Assembly (NCBI GenBank): GCA_033064195.1
Contig: JARBJD010000113.1
Span: 124,001 to 188,000 of the forward strand
Direction of reading: 5' to 3'
Length of the DNA stretch: 64,000 nucleotides
From: Blattamonas nauphoetae
Lineage: Eukaryota > Preaxostyla > Oxymonadida
The notes beneath the pieces were generated by a model, which saw only the letters and a program-made list of their open reading frames with translations, was not told the origin of the DNA and searched no databases. This document shows positions 24,501 through 36,319 of this stretch, piece by piece. How positions within the stretch are numbered: the first letter of the stretch is position 1; every line of letters begins with the position of its first letter. The position numbers were made by a program, and so were the translations under genes.

Positions 24501-24676
24501 CTCAAATCGAAAAGTTGAAGGGAGCCAGTTTGAGAGACTTTCCACGACAGATTGGTGAATGAATGAGGTGATATACGAGAGACGGCCAAATCGTCAACAA
24601 ATTTCGGGGTTGAGGGGATTTGAAGAGATCTTACGTTCGATTGAGTCAGAGTTCTCAGATGTCGTGGATGTTTGCG
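21548..24676 (-). CDS. beta-propeller plus coiled-coil protein, copy B
   Basis: One long exon of 1,042 codons starts at an acceptor (CTGTGTAG) at 24677. A short first exon with the ATG must lie upstream and was not fixed. Blade-like segments include 'VSQTGSLQLFDLRTHHVLW' and 'CLHCDRSGNLWMGADDG'. About 550 residues of Glu-rich heptad coiled coil follow (roughly 23460 down to 22080). Then comes a Ser/Pro linker and a conserved helical end ('LSETCAELQLALDGSVVMLYSLLTEQEFERNERR'), counterpart of the end of copy A. The stop is only 33 bases from the start of copy A, so the pair may share control or be read through. Function unknown. The shape suggests a structural scaffold. Confidence 0.72.
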   Translation of the reverse strand, partial: RKHPRHLRTLTQSNVRSLQIPSTPKFVDDLAVSRISPHSFTNLSWKVSQTGSLQLFDLRTHHVLWQRRVSSNRITCLHCDRSGNLWMGADDGCLFFLNYTVLRDLLRNVSIGNHLSGSKRSCSSDLCVDGLPVARQEEDLEFTPIVFRIGTSPITTLSSLNDGLIAVLSDFNVIFLTQNHPDSQPPIHHDLALTVVASYSFPQKIINAFPLSDSFVIVTPSIFYFTIFTSLALLSLSTSLFLGKESAVYARKINGSSFSLLSSSQHEHIISFPFDDSETTRLSSPLTPNTYVLIPQDLPPIPTLPVGHIFISKPPRTIPQVTQTTPIDILPSPTRPSRINTTPQMSPRQSSSLPSRYSPRSFSHLPLTAVTTTRTKPQSKHRLPCLDVVLSTKMGTSSLHFTRMNKTTLEVIETERKERRNVDRVLEALKQEMVRDRTDLFSENASEHRKEELRKNNPAEEINKLHVTLIELEDMHRRDKKRMEDEEKEKELLRTQETEQLQKTNSELRDQVISLSEALRQLEGEREADKRQQEHEERQREMEREREREERIRLEIGKEEERKMRERAEEERKEEERQMKEENEQYDKKQEEDRIAENEKRKKMEDTITQFEQAALEWREREKELLGLLKEAQEAKEKARMDEMERQKEQEERFLKQEEELRERIEHFEQIIQKNEEVRTQHDENERRKERENAEHNRMEKEQREEDLKAITAEMDRLQAELEEKCRLIDEERTQRARLERDCVELRHTLATQTQEMGAEREEREEQHESEINQLKQEFERRIEQLRENSEKREFEDHLTISQFQDEIRQKEGELDQIRNQVASVLAENASLSLSLERRTAEMEKMREELDEMKEDEKKRIETEAKRNELLAFHNLSPSSSPTHSRPSSPHPSPQSSLSPSPTHTRLSHFTTIPSLTQPTPNTHPSLVRSPSILSFTPSLRSSLSFSSSSLRSSASSLLEMQLFVSLTQLSETCAELQLALDGSVVMLYSLLTEQEFERNERRNDHAMIGRLILELERALVGGREASEVIVKTKEKKRRWPF

Positions 24677-24971
24677 CTACACAGTGTGAGAGAAGAAATG
24701 AAAGAGGAGACATTGAGAAGCAAACCACCACAACGTAAACATCACTGCACATTCACCACAACTCACAGAACGAGAGTGACTGAAAATAAGTGCAGCACGT
24801 TGGGTGAGATCATCTTTATGATTGACAGTACAATGTGTCCTAATTACGATAGACTCAATGCACTTGGAGTTTCCAATTTGGTTGAGGAGAAACCAGAGCC
24901 CAAAGTTCCACTTCACAGAAACGTACCCATTTTTCGATTCGTTATTCACCTCATCACTCTCTCTCGATTCT

Positions 24972-27900
24972 ATGATTTTCGGCATGATCCTATTACTTCT
25001 TCCGTTCATCACTCCATCCTCGCCAGAGGTATCCCATGATGGATTTGTTGACCTGAGAACAGAAATTGCCAATTTCCACGCGAACCAAAATAACATTTCG
25101 AATGAAAATGTGCTTCGCCTTGGAAACAAAATCTACCACACAGAGTCACTAATTTTCACGAGCACCTCCATGAATCTGGTTGGCACATATGGCACCAAAC
25201 TCGTTCATTCTTCAAGTCTCTTTCTGAACGCAAATACGCAGATTGGAAACACTTGGAGGACAACCGAGAACAAGATGGGCATGGGGAGCATTCTTGTATT
25301 GCAGAACTCATCGATGAGTTTGGAGTCTATTTGGATGACAATGAACGAAAACACGAAATCATCTCCATCTACCCACAGACACCCTTCCTCATCTGGGCGA
25401 GTACCACACCTCTCAACTATTGTTGGATCGGAGCTATCCCTGGCCAGTTGTGTGCTGACAGTTTCATCAGAGTCGTCTGGATTCTTGATTGGAAGTGATT
25501 CTTCGTTTGGTGAGGAATCATCGTTTTCTCTGCGACGATGCCAGATATTTGGGAAGGACGGGAATATGAGACCATTGACGAAGATTCTGTCATCTGGATT
25601 GTCGTCATCAGTCGCGATTTCAGTGTCGTCGTTGTCGCTGGATTCTTTTGAGATTATTTCTGGGAACAGCCTGTTGTTTGATGTCTGCTCTTCGAAAGGT
25701 GGAGATGTTCGGAATTGCGAAGTATTGTCATCTCTCGCCTCATCGTCGCTCCGCAATCTGACATCGACTCAAACTGGTCACCATCACACGCCCAAGCGAC
25801 TCAGCCAACAGTCTCACGGGTTGACAATCACAGAAACAGTTGGGGCGCTTCAAGGGACGGTTCTTCAGGACCACAATTTTGGAGGATCTCATCTTTGCGC
25901 CAACACCTCTTTCTCTGCTTGCCAGACATCGTCTCGGTCTTTCTCGGACTTCACATCCTCACCTGGGCTTTCGCGTTTCTTTTCGGAGGCGGACAAACAG
26001 AGATTGCCGTCGTATGACTTTGTTGGCCCGCTGTCTGCTCGATACTCGTTCACGCCACCTGCCACCCTCCTCACACCCATCACATTCACCGACTGCATCT
26101 TCACTGACCTTGTGGACGAGACGGAGAATGCATACTATGCAGGAGAAGGGGCCATTCAGTTCTCCGTGTCCACTCCGTTCCTCGTGAAGGGCTGCGTGTT
26201 CACAAATTGTGAGACGACGAAGGGAGACGGAGGCGCGATTCATGTTGTCGATGGCTTCCACTATCAGGGCCACTTCCGAATCGAGTCGAGCACTTTCAAG
26301 AACTGCTCGTCTCTGTCTGGCAATGGCGGAGGAGTCTGTTCCATGGCAGGCGTGGATCTCGAACTCAAATCGTGCAGTTTTGAGAGTTGCTCGGCGTTGA
26401 CTGGGAATGGAGGAGCTCTCAGTGCTGGCAAATGCGCTGTGTTTTTCTCGACCTTTAAATCCAACAAAGCAAGCACCAACGGAGCGATCGCCTCCAGCCC
26501 CCCCTTCCCTGTTCACTTCTGTCATTTCGAAGGAAACACAGCCTGAAGTTATCCCGATTTCCAAGATCAACCTTATTATGAAAAACCCCTCACCAAATTC
26601 GGCGTCTCTTTCTCTGATGCACATTGGGCAGCTCAGTCTTCCTTTTTGTTTGTTCGGAGCAACGGGACAGAAAATGCCCCCTGCACGCTCGACGACCCGT
26701 GTTCTCTCCTCTCCACTGCAGTCAGTCTCGCTCCTGTTGACGGCTCTGTTGAAGTCCAAGTTGGCACAGGCCTGTTTGGATCAGCGACACTCTCCGGCAC
26801 CCAGAAACTCACTCTGAACGGCTTGTTCGCTGAGACAGACTGTCAAATGAATCATCCAGCAACATCATTCTCTGTTGAAATGCAAGACGAGATCGTATTG
26901 ACACTGAAGAAGATCACGCTCTTTCCTCTCGAAGGTCTCCCTCTTGTGGACACCCGACCAGATGCATCTGGTGTTTCTGTCAGTATGGATCGAATCCACC
27001 TTACTGGCTCTGGAATCACAGCTGTCCCGCTCGACTTTCAAGCAGGGGAAGTCACTCTGCAGTATTCGTGTTTTGAATCTCTGTCTGACATCCAATGTTC
27101 TCTCATTTCTGTTGCTGGAACGGCTACACTGACAATCTCTGAGTGTATGTTTATGGACATCGACATCAAGGCGAGTGTGATTCACGTGAATGGTGGCGGA
27201 CTCAAATGCAGCTCCCCTTCGCATTTCAGACGCATCACTCGAACTGAAGGCGAAGGGTCTGCTGCAATCGATGCCCGGAATCCACAATCTCTCAGAATTA
27301 CCGCTACTATCTGCCACTGCCACTCTGTCGAGGGCGTGGCTGGTGCGCTCTACGTCGATAGTTCGGGCGTCACGTTCGACGGATACTTGGAAGTTCTCCT
27401 GATCGGAAACAGAGGCAAGGACGATGAAACAGCACATGACATCTTCTTCACGGGTGTCACGCAGGACGACTTGTCAAAATGTTCATTTTCTTCGTGCAGT
27501 GATCGACCGAGGATTATAAGCGAAAACACAATCACAATTTCACCCCTTCAGCTCTATGGTTCAATCTGGGTGATTGAAGATGAAGTGATGGCATACCTCG
27601 AGAACAAGGGTCATCACATCTCACCACGCTCAATCGAATCGACAGACTTCACCGACTTGATGAGTGATGGTAGCCTGTACATTGTCTTCCAACCATCAGC
27701 ACCGTGTGTTCTCACATTCTCTCCACTCACTGTGAAAGGCAAGTTCTTGAGTATTAAGAACCTCCAGCATTCAGTAAGGCCAGTTCTGGCTCAGTCGAAC
27801 AAGACAGATGAAACTCTCTTCAAACTCACCTCCAACAATGGACAAGGTGCTAATCTCGAAGTGGATGTGGTTCGAATCCCTCTCAACACTCAACACACAG

Positions 27901-30900
27901 CTCCAATGATCACAGTTGACGCTCAATCGAAGGTCAGATTGTTTCGATGTGTCGTTTCGTCAGATGGTGGCTTGTCTCGACGACCTTTTGTCCGATCGGA
28001 GGGGCACCTTGACTTTTATCAAGTTTTGTTCATTGACATGTCGTTTGATGGCTGCTCGTGCATCGAAACAACAGGTGGAAAGGTGGAATTCAGTGGGGAC
28101 AGCACAATGGAAACGAAGGGAGTCTATTCCCTTTCAACGAACGTCAACGGAGCATTCCTCAACGCCATCAACACCAACCTCAATTGTTCATACTTGGCAT
28201 GGGTTGATTGCCATGCGAGGAACGGGGGAGTGATCTTCACCAAAGACTGCATCCCTGTTGACGTCTCCGGGTTTTTCATTGATTGCTCGGCAGAAGAGCG
28301 AGGAGGTGGGTTTTGCTCTGAACATTCCAACTCGATCTCACAGTCAACGAACTTCAAGTCAGCCTCCAGTTTTGTGAACTGCCATGCCAAGTTCGGAGGA
28401 GGGTTTTTCCTCGAAATAGCACCGATGATGAATGTCATCATACAGGAACACTATCAACTCTCATTTTTTAGACAAACCATCTCCACTTGGTTCTTCGAAG
28501 GATGCTCAGCCGAGAAGGAGGCAGGTGCGTATCTCGATGGAGAATTTGGACCTTCAGCTCAACCTTACATCGACACACTCAGAACTGTCAACGATGCCGC
28601 TCCATGTGAAGGCTCGCATTTCTTCATCTCTCAGTCACTCGCTGACTCAATCATTGAGAATGGCCGTCTTGTGTCAGACTTTCTCAAAATCAACTACGGT
28701 TCACTTAGCAGTCGCTCAGAAAGCGAGGATGGACCGTACAAACACGTCGAAGTGGAAGGATATCCGGAGTACTCCTACAACTTTGAACTCCCAAACATTC
28801 TTGTTGATTATTCTCCCACGTTAGTTCTGAGTCAATGCATTGGGAAATACTTCACGTCTGGCTGCAACTCCCTCAGCCATCTCGTCGATCGATTTCACAC
28901 TCAGACAGACAATGGACGATTCCTTCAAGTCCCCCTCATCATTCAGAACAAACTGTTTCTCTTTGAAACAGCCCGAGTGACAAAGCAATCAATCAAATTG
29001 ATTCATAAGGAAGGGTATACTCCTCCTTAAAGAACATCGATAGCGTTCGGGAACAACCCCAATGATGACACCACGGTGTTCATTGTCGTCGACACATCAG
29101 GTTCTGTTGAGCTTTCTGAGATGAGAGTTGATTGGGACGACGATCTGTCGCTGTGCCAACTGGTCGACAGAACAGCATCGATGTCGATTCTGGGGTGCGA
29201 TATCCAGATTACATCTGCCCTCACCTTCCCTCTGATCGCATGTGAAGCTGGCACACTCGTCATCTCTGATTCATCTTTCTCGTCCACCTCTCTCAACAGC
29301 TTCGACCATCCTCTCGTTCTCTCCAAGATGTCAGCATCGTTTGCATCGAACTCTGCCCAGAGCGAGATGATTATTGAGATGAGTGGAGTTGAGTTCAAGA
29401 ATCTGAAGATGTTAGACGAAGAGGCAGTGGTCGAGTTGAACGATGCAGATCACATCAAACTGTCACAAATCGAGTTTGAGAACGTGAAACGATCGAGTGA
29501 CTCAGATGCAGTTCGGATTGTGGTGAGCGGACGAGATTTGTGGAAAACAATCGAACCTGTCCCCAATTCTGGATTCCCCCAACGCGGCACTCCTGAAATC
29601 GACACACTGTATCAATCACTAGATCGGAACGAGGAAGGCACTCGATTCCACACACCCACTCTTCTTGTCTATCTGGCGAACTATCGTGCTCCGACGATTC
29701 ATGTGCAGTCGAATGGGAGAGATGTGTCGAGCTGTGGAGATGCCATTCTCTCTTGCTTCAGTTTAGAAGAGGCAGACGGACACCTCGAAGAAGGGTTCCC
29801 ATCTGTCATCTCTGTCCACGATTCGGCTCAGTTGACATCCCAACTGGACATTTTCGAAGATCAGACGAAGATTTCGGCGAAAGGAAGTGCGTGCTTGGTT
29901 GAAGTTGGAGCAGATGGCTCGCTGATCAACCACAAAACTGGAAGTGTTGATCACAAACTGGAACTCGTCAGTGTCTCGTTCGTTCTGTCTTCTGGTCGCT
30001 CGAAAGCGCTTCTTCAGTCGACGAGTGGGACGCTGATTGTGACCGACTGTTCGTTTTCGTGGTCGTCTGAGTTGGAGAGTGAGCTTGCGTTGATTGTTGG
30101 AGGACATATGAAGCTGATTGGTGTGAACATGACTCGTGTGGAATCGTCACTTCCTCTCTTCCGCTTTGTTGGAGACGAGTCAACTCAGCCTTCAGGCTCA
30201 ATCGAGAATTGCCATTTCTCTTCTTCTTCAGCTTCTCTCACGCATTCGACGAATGAGGATCAGAATGGCGATGACAATGACGATTCAGACATCTGTTGGT
30301 GGAATTCGTCATTGATTTCAGTTTCGAAGAGCACGCTTGATGTTTCATCGTCATCGTTCTCAAACATTGAGATTGGAGGAATTGTGGTTGTGAACGGGAC
30401 AGTTGGTGTGTTTGAGACGCGATTCGAGAGATCTCAGAAAGAAGGGAGTGGAAGTGTGGATCGATTTGGATCGTTGAACCGCAACATTTTGTGTTCAGAA
30501 GACAGTCTTGTTCAATTGAAGTCGATATCAGTTGAGGCAGCCAAAACGACATCACTTTGGATCAACGCCGACTCTTCTTGTGTTGTTCGTGACAGCTCGG
30601 ATTTGGTGATCTCGAATTAGTTCTTCATTCCTTCGCTGATTGGATCATCGTGTTCGGCATCGTTTGACAAGAAATCCTCGAAATATTCGGTGATTGTTGT
30701 TGGAAAAGACTTGATTCCCTGTGGTCTTTCGTTGATTGTTCGTGAGCAGAAGACATCTGGAACGCCTTCATCAATCCCGTTTGGAATGGATCGACTTGAA
30801 TTTGTTGACGAAACGAATTTGTCGATTTCGATCTCGAAATCCGAATTATCTCAATTGGATTCGAAATTGGGATGGATTGGACTGATTGGATTTGGTGTGG

Positions 30901-31961
30901 ATGGAGAAACGAATGCGTTCACATTCAAAGTTGATGCGAAACAAGCTCGAGCAGAACTGATGAAGAAGACACTTCCTTGGCTGATTCCTTTGATAGTGGT
31001 TGTCGTTGCAGCCCTTCTCGTGATTATGATTCTTGTCGTTCTGTGCCGCCGTCGTCGTCACCGTCTGGCTCAAAAGGAACCGAAAGGGGATGAAATGACT
31101 GATGAAACAGTTCCTGTGGAGGAAGAAAAGATGGAAGTGGTGGAGAGCACGCACGATGGCCTCAGATCACAGAACATCGAAAGTTCGAACCGAAATGCGA
31201 TGAACATCAAGAACGACACAGCAGCTGTGGAAGAGAATTCGGCAGAAGTTGTTCCATCTGAAATGAAACTGGTTGAAGCGATTCTGTGTCAGGGGAAGAT
31301 TGAGATGACAGTTGTGCGAGAGGTGGACACGCTGTACAATGCTCTGCATGTTCGCGAACACAAGCGATCGATTGTGAAGCGCGTGATTGAGAGGCAGATT
31401 GCGTCTGGAATGGCGAAGATTGGGGAGCAGACGAGCACAGCGACGATTCTGACGAAACTGTCGTCTCATTGGGTGATGTTTGATTCTCATGGAAATGCTT
31501 GTCTGAAACTTCGAGAACCAACTCCGTCGATTGCTCAACCAAAACCATTCAATGCTCAGCCTTCTCAACGAAGCGGATCGGGAAATGGAGAGAATTCGAC
31601 AGCCCAAGAAAGTGAGCGATGGAAAGCGCCTGAAATTGTGAAGGGAGAAGAGGAGAAAGGAACTAAACAGGAGATTAATCCTCTCAAGGCGGCAGTTTTT
31701 AGTCTTGGCCTTGTCTTGTGGGAAATTGAGACTGGATCAGTTCCATTTGCAGAGCTGGATGCAGTGAATGCTCAAAGACAGCTGGGAACAGGAACACTTC
31801 CGAAGATGTCTGGAATTGGATCAGAAATGCGAGAACTGATTGAACAATGTCTTTGTCTGAACCCCGACGACAGCCCGACTCTCTCCGCTGTCTCTTCGAC
31901 GCTCAACTCGATCGCAGAGGAAGACCAATCTCCAGTTGAACCACAGGCGTCCCAATCCTGA
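24972..31961 (+). pseudogene. giant beta-helix receptor with kinase-like tail, three in-frame stops
   Basis: One frame of 2,330 codons with a signal peptide at ATG 24972 ('MIFGMILLLLPFI'). The ectodomain of about 2,000 residues has beta-helix rungs ('CSFESCSALTGNGGALS', 'FKNCSSLSGNGGGV'). A membrane helix near residue 2005-2025 follows ('LIPLIVVVVAALLVIMILVVL'). A cytoplasmic end carries a C-lobe resembling kinases ('ERWKAPEIV', 'AAVFSLGLVLWEIETGSVPF', then a C-x-x-x-x-P-D-D-S-P-T-L close). It lacks a Gly loop, HRD and DFG. The frame is stopped by TGA 26544-26546, TAA 29028-29030 and TAG 30618-30620, yet no frameshift is seen over 7 kb. Either a young pseudogene, a gene using readthrough, or assembly error. 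An intact paralogous layout is at 54-60 kb. Confidence 0.75.
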
Positions 31962-32901
31962 ACACTCACTTCGCATATCACACGATCTTTGATCATCAGC
32001 CTTCTTAGTTGAACCTTCGGCAGCAGATGCCCTCACCGTTGGATCAACGATCTATCGCATCCCACACTGCTGTTGTGTTCGTCCTCTTTTCAGCCTCTCC
32101 CACTTCTTTCTTCGATGTCGTCGTTTTCTTATTCAGCTGTCATCTTTTGGCCCTTTTTATATTCTCGAGTGAAACACCATTATCCACTTCACCACACCCA
32201 GGTTCTTTCGCATCCACTCGATCGCGCGTCACAAACAGATTTGATGTTCTCATTCCAGTCACAACATCAAGCATGGAGACACACTCGCCTCTCTTCGTTC
32301 CATCCACGTCAGGTCATCGTGTGTCGCTAAGCGTTCCATGCCCCCAAAAGTCGAACAGAGAATCATGCCACACCACTATTTCTCCAGCCAGCCCCACTCA
32401 TGTCATTCAAGCCACTCTGATGGTTCACTGGCCTCACGTCGCTTAAATCCAACTCTCCCATTTCTGTTTGATTCTTGATTTCCAGCGCCGTACTTGTTTT
32501 GACGACACCCTTCACTATGCCCACTTCTCATGCATTTCTGTTTGAAGCATTTGTTTTGTATCTAAACAGTATGCTCAACCAAAAACTTCCATCCTTCCCT
32601 CAAAGATTGTTCGATTGGAATGACGAATTATGACCATTCAGTGAAGTGGAGTTGTGCAAAACAAATGGTTGGTTTGGTGTTTACAGTCTTTTTTGGTCAT
32701 TCCCTCAGGAGCGTTTGTCATTGAACTTGGTTGTTTTGACGATTGGTCGATGCCTGAGAGGCAAAGGTGATGATGGTTCTTTCAGATCCGTCAAACTGAT
32801 TAAAGGTGATGAGATGGGACAAGGTGGGACTGAAGAGTTGTCGAGTTGACCATCTCTGTCTGAGGTGGAGCAGATCGTCTCACCTGTGAGACCCTTTGTC
32901 A
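31962..32901. other. no supported gene
   Basis: Follows the receptor stop. A plus-strand frame of 145 codons at 32009-32446 is Ser/Thr/His-rich with two hydrophobic runs, but it shows no signal or domain and overlaps other frames. I do not call it. The 32460-32900 stretch is non-repetitive and has no long frame with coding character. Confidence 0.35.
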
Positions 32902-33190
32902 TCATTTGAGGAATTCAGCCAATCCTCGAATGGCAATTAGATTGGTCGAGAGACCGCCATTCGGAGAACAAAGAAGAGCAGTGAGATCCATCCATGTAAG
33001 ACGACAACCTTTGCCAAGACGATCGAACAGATCTCTTTTCGTCTGAATGAGACCAGCTTGGAACAACGCGCATCGTTCTGTGTTCAGAAGACCAAGAATG
33101 GTCCAGATTGTTTGTCGACAAACCACGACAAAAAGGTTGGAAGCGTATCTCCACTCATGTCAATTCGATCATTCAAGCCAAGGGTGTGAT
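32902..33190 (-). pseudogene. remnant of helical-repeat protein
   Basis: Minus-strand frame reads helical segments ('TIWTILGLLNTERC', 'FQAGLIQTKRDLFDRLGKG', 'NLIAIRGLAEFL') in the style of the family members at 5571-6044 and 33229-34254. It has no ATG of its own and is only about 90 residues. It lies just downstream of the intact-looking copy on the same strand, so it is either a lost 3' part of that gene or a broken tandem copy. Confidence 0.4.
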
Positions 33191-33228
33191 ATCATTTAGT
33201 CCTCTCGTTCTGCCTAAATCAGAGCATT

Positions 33229-34254
33229 TCAACCCAAAAGGTGGATCAATTGTGCTCCCATCGAGATATTTCGGTGTTCGTTCGAATCATTCTCGAATGT
33301 TCGGAGGTGAAGCTCAAACTCCTCAGACAGGCCTTCTGGGCGCATTTTGACCAGAATCTGTCGCCCTCGCTTCCAAACAGCTGCCCTTTCCTTCTTCCAT
33401 TGTCTGATTCCTTTCCGAACCCTCCAAAGGAGTCTGTTTGTGAAATTGCTGGTTCCAGCGAAAGCGATACAATCAGTGAAAGTCAGAGCAAACGACGAAG
33501 ACAGTACGAACAGAGTCATCTGTTCCAGACAGGGCGAGCATTCAAAAATCGATCCGAGCAGTTCGGACCACTCCCAACAAGTCCGACAATCGACGAAGCG
33601 GCGTCTGTGTCTGAAAACGGACTCCAAGAAGGGTTCGACGGGATGGAAAAAATGGTCAATGAAGATATGTTGGAAGGTTGCTCTCGAAAGTTGTCGTTCT
33701 TGGCAGACTGCTCGTGCAGGATCAGATTCTGAATCCAGGATGAACCAGCGCACGAGATTCATCAGAGAGAAACTGTGTTTGGCCAAAAGGTGCATTTTCT
33801 GTTCGAAGAAAGCTTGTGGGAGGAGTTTAAACAATCCTGTTTCGAGAATATCGAACTGGGTGAACGAAGAAGTGTGCAACACAATTCCACTCCAAAGAGA
33901 GAGTGTTGCTTGAACTAGCGTCTCGTTGGATGATGTGAGGAGCGGAATGATTGACTCTGTGAAACCGGAACAAGAGCCATCGGGTATTGGAACAAGTTCA
34001 TAGAGAATCTGGTCGGCCGAAAAGTGATCTGACTGATCAGACGCGAAACTCTCAAGAATATCACATGCATGTCTTGACACGTTTTCATCGAGAGGGTACC
34101 CTTTCATGACGAAGTCAACAAGTGACAAGAAGAGCTGTGATACTTGTTCGATTGTTGTAAGCTTGTTCGGTTCAGTTCTCAGAAACAAGGGAGTCGCATC
34201 GCTGTTTGGATCTCGATAGAAAGACACTGCGGAAAAGGACAGGTTCGAAGACAT
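33229..34254 (-). CDS. helical-repeat (ARM-like) family protein
   Basis: Single exon, 341 aa, ATG at 34254. All-helical prediction with landmarks shared with the protein at 6043-7194: an opening Asp/Asn-rich segment ('YRDPNSDATPLFLR'), 'SCSGFTESIIPLL', 'FTQFDILETGLFKLLPQAF', and a basic helix 'RKGIRQWKKERAAVWKRGRQ' near the C-terminus. There is no acidic tail here, so the two genes differ at the 3' end. No enzyme motif, signal peptide or membrane segment. It belongs to a lineage-specific expanded family of unknown role. Confidence 0.68.
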   Translation of the reverse strand: MSSNLSFSAVSFYRDPNSDATPLFLRTEPNKLTTIEQVSQLFLSLVDFVMKGYPLDENVSRHACDILESFASDQSDHFSADQILYELVPIPDGSCSGFTESIIPLLTSSNETLVQATLSLWSGIVLHTSSFTQFDILETGLFKLLPQAFFEQKMHLLAKHSFSLMNLVRWFILDSESDPARAVCQERQLSRATFQHIFIDHFFHPVEPFLESVFRHRRRFVDCRTCWEWSELLGSIFECSPCLEQMTLFVLSSSFALTFTDCIAFAGTSNFTNRLLWRVRKGIRQWKKERAAVWKRGRQILVKMRPEGLSEEFELHLRTFENDSNEHRNISMGAQLIHLLG

Positions 34255-34322
34255 TTTGGTTTAACTTGGACAATATTCGAAGCGAATGGTTTCTGATCCA
34301 AACCACATTAAGAAATTTTTTC

Positions 34323-34496
34323 ATGGACGCATCTTTATTCCTTCAATCTCATCCTCGCACCACCGTTCAATCACGTCCTCCAGATTCCAACCCGATTTTT
34401 ATCCCAGAACGTGAACCTTTCCTCAATTTCGAAATCATCACGAAAGTGTCGTTTGAAGACAAATCGACAGTGTACTGTTCGCTTGTTTCTCTTTGA
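34323..34496 (+). pseudogene. 5' stub of a helical-repeat family gene
   Basis: 58 codons from the ATG at 34323 with the 'PPDSNPIFIPEREPFLNFE' opening. In related proteins this opening precedes several hundred residues of helices. Here a stop follows after 'STVYCSLVSL', so only the N-terminal module remains. Divergent to the gene at 33229-34254, with 68 bases between the two starts. Confidence 0.5.
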
Positions 34497-35986
34497 GAAT
34501 CAAAATGGAGAAAAAGGAAGCCAGTATGTGTTTCACTTCAGAATCAAGATCAGAGCTTCTTGACAACGAGAGCACAGTTCTCCATCTTCAGTCCTCGTCG
34601 CACCACCAGCGGCTGTCTCTCAGTCCACTCGATCATCATTCCTGTTCGGGTCGACGAGCCTGATGTCCAGCCAGTCCATCTCATTTCGGTTGACATCAAA
34701 ACAAGACCAGACCCGATTCCATTCCCCCTCACGTGGACAAACGGTGATGCCACTGCTGCCCCCTCAAACGTGCTTCCTTTGACCAAGATCTGTCGTTGCT
34801 CCCGTTTTGACGATCCCGACAGTCCAATCTCTAACTGTGGTTTGCTTCCTTCTGCACAAACACAATCTGAAATCGTCATGTTTGAAATCTCCATGTTCCA
34901 GAAAAGCCATCCAGAGACATCGACCAGCGATCCGGCTGAGGTCTGCAGTTGTGTCCATGTCGAGTCTGACAAAGAGACGCTCGATTCATCAACCAACAGA
35001 AACACACTCGAACTGAATCCTGTCCCTTTCATCACAAGTTCCCAGGCCTCAACGAACGACCTGCCTGTTCCATGAACGATCCCGAGTGACTCCGATGCGT
35101 TCATCGTGCACGCTGCAATCGACAACAAGCTGTCGGAAAGGAACACCAGATATCCCGACATCCCATCAGACGACGCGAGCTCCGTCAGCCGAAGGTTCGA
35201 GATTGCCAGTGCTGCCGAGCTCCTTCCTGCGATCACGCCATCTGTCTGTCCAGACCGCTTTGCATTCACTTTCAGCTTCGTCTTCATCGATGTCTCTCCA
35301 CAAAGCCCAAAATATCCTCCAAACACGTTGACGCCCTCTCCGAGTCTTCCTTCAGCCACAACCATAATCTCGTTCTTTGATGTCTTCATCTGCAACAATG
35401 CGTCGTCGATTGTCTTGTACGCTGTCGCTGGTGTGCTTCCACACAATCCCGAAGTGGAGCCCGTTTCTGAATTCGACACATAAATCTGTGTTGAGAGTGT
35501 GAAGACGATGTAGTCGATGAGGTCGATGGTGGACGAGACTCCTTCCTTCTCCACTTCGGCTGTGAAGAGGGTTGTGTTTGCGAGGGTGAGTGCGTTCTTC
35601 TGGACTGGCCATTTGGAGGGGTCGAGGATGGGCGGGAAGAGGAAGTCTGTGAAGTGAATCCAATTTCCATGTTTGCCTTCTCCGCACGAACAATCCGTGA
35701 ACTTCGCGTCAACTTCAAAGTCGTGCTGTGTTTGAGTCGGAGAGAGGGAGACGAAACAGCAACCGCCATGTCCGCCTGACGAGCACGAAGTGAACGACGA
35801 GTTCCTGATGACGACACAGTCCACTTGTTCGAAAGAAAGGACTCCTCCATTCCCTGTCGATGAGCAGGCTATGAAGAAGCACGAAACGAAAGCGACATTG
35901 GAAGTGCCATCGATCTCCACTGCTCCTCCATCTCCTTCCTTCGCGATGCAGGTATGGAATGTGCATTCTGTGAGTGTTCCGTCACT

Positions 35987-36319
35987 GTTTGTGAAGAAGA
36001 GAGCACCAGCTCTTTCCCCGCTCGTGCATTTCTCATATCTGCAATCTGCGAAGTCAGATGACACTGTTTTGATGTAACCTGCCGCGCCCTGAGTGGGCAA
36101 GTTTTGACTGTACCTGTTCAACGTGCTGTCGATGATTTGAACATTCGTCATTTTGAAATTATTGGAGGTCACTTTGAGAGCACGTTGAACAGGTACAGTC
36201 AAAACTTGCCCACTCAGGGCGCGGCAGGTTACATCAAAACAGTGTCATCTGACTTCGCAGATTGCCGATTTGAGAAATGCACGAGCGGGGATAGAGCTGG
36301 TGCTCTCTTCTGCACAACA
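35987..36319. repeat. fold-back inverted duplication (141-bp arms)
   Basis: Arms at 35987-36127 and 36179-36319 are reverse complements with about six differences, separated by a 51-nt spacer. The left arm is the native minus-strand coding sequence and the right arm is an inverted copy. Both therefore encode the same rung ('STLNRYSQNLPTQGAAGY') in opposite directions. Confidence 0.85.

Noticed and set aside
27865-27885. GGTTCGAATCC tRNA T-arm-like string
   Set aside because: Lies within the long receptor frame and no cloverleaf can be drawn around it.
24972-31961. Alternative genetic code with reassigned stops
   Set aside because: Known in the related Streblomastix for TAA and TAG, but here eIF3j and the EF-hand gene end on TAA, many genes end on TGA, and the in-frame stops include all three codons only in beta-helix genes.
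32009-32446. 145-codon plus-strand frame as a small gene
   Set aside because: No domain, weak start and composition like antisense or intergenic frames nearby.
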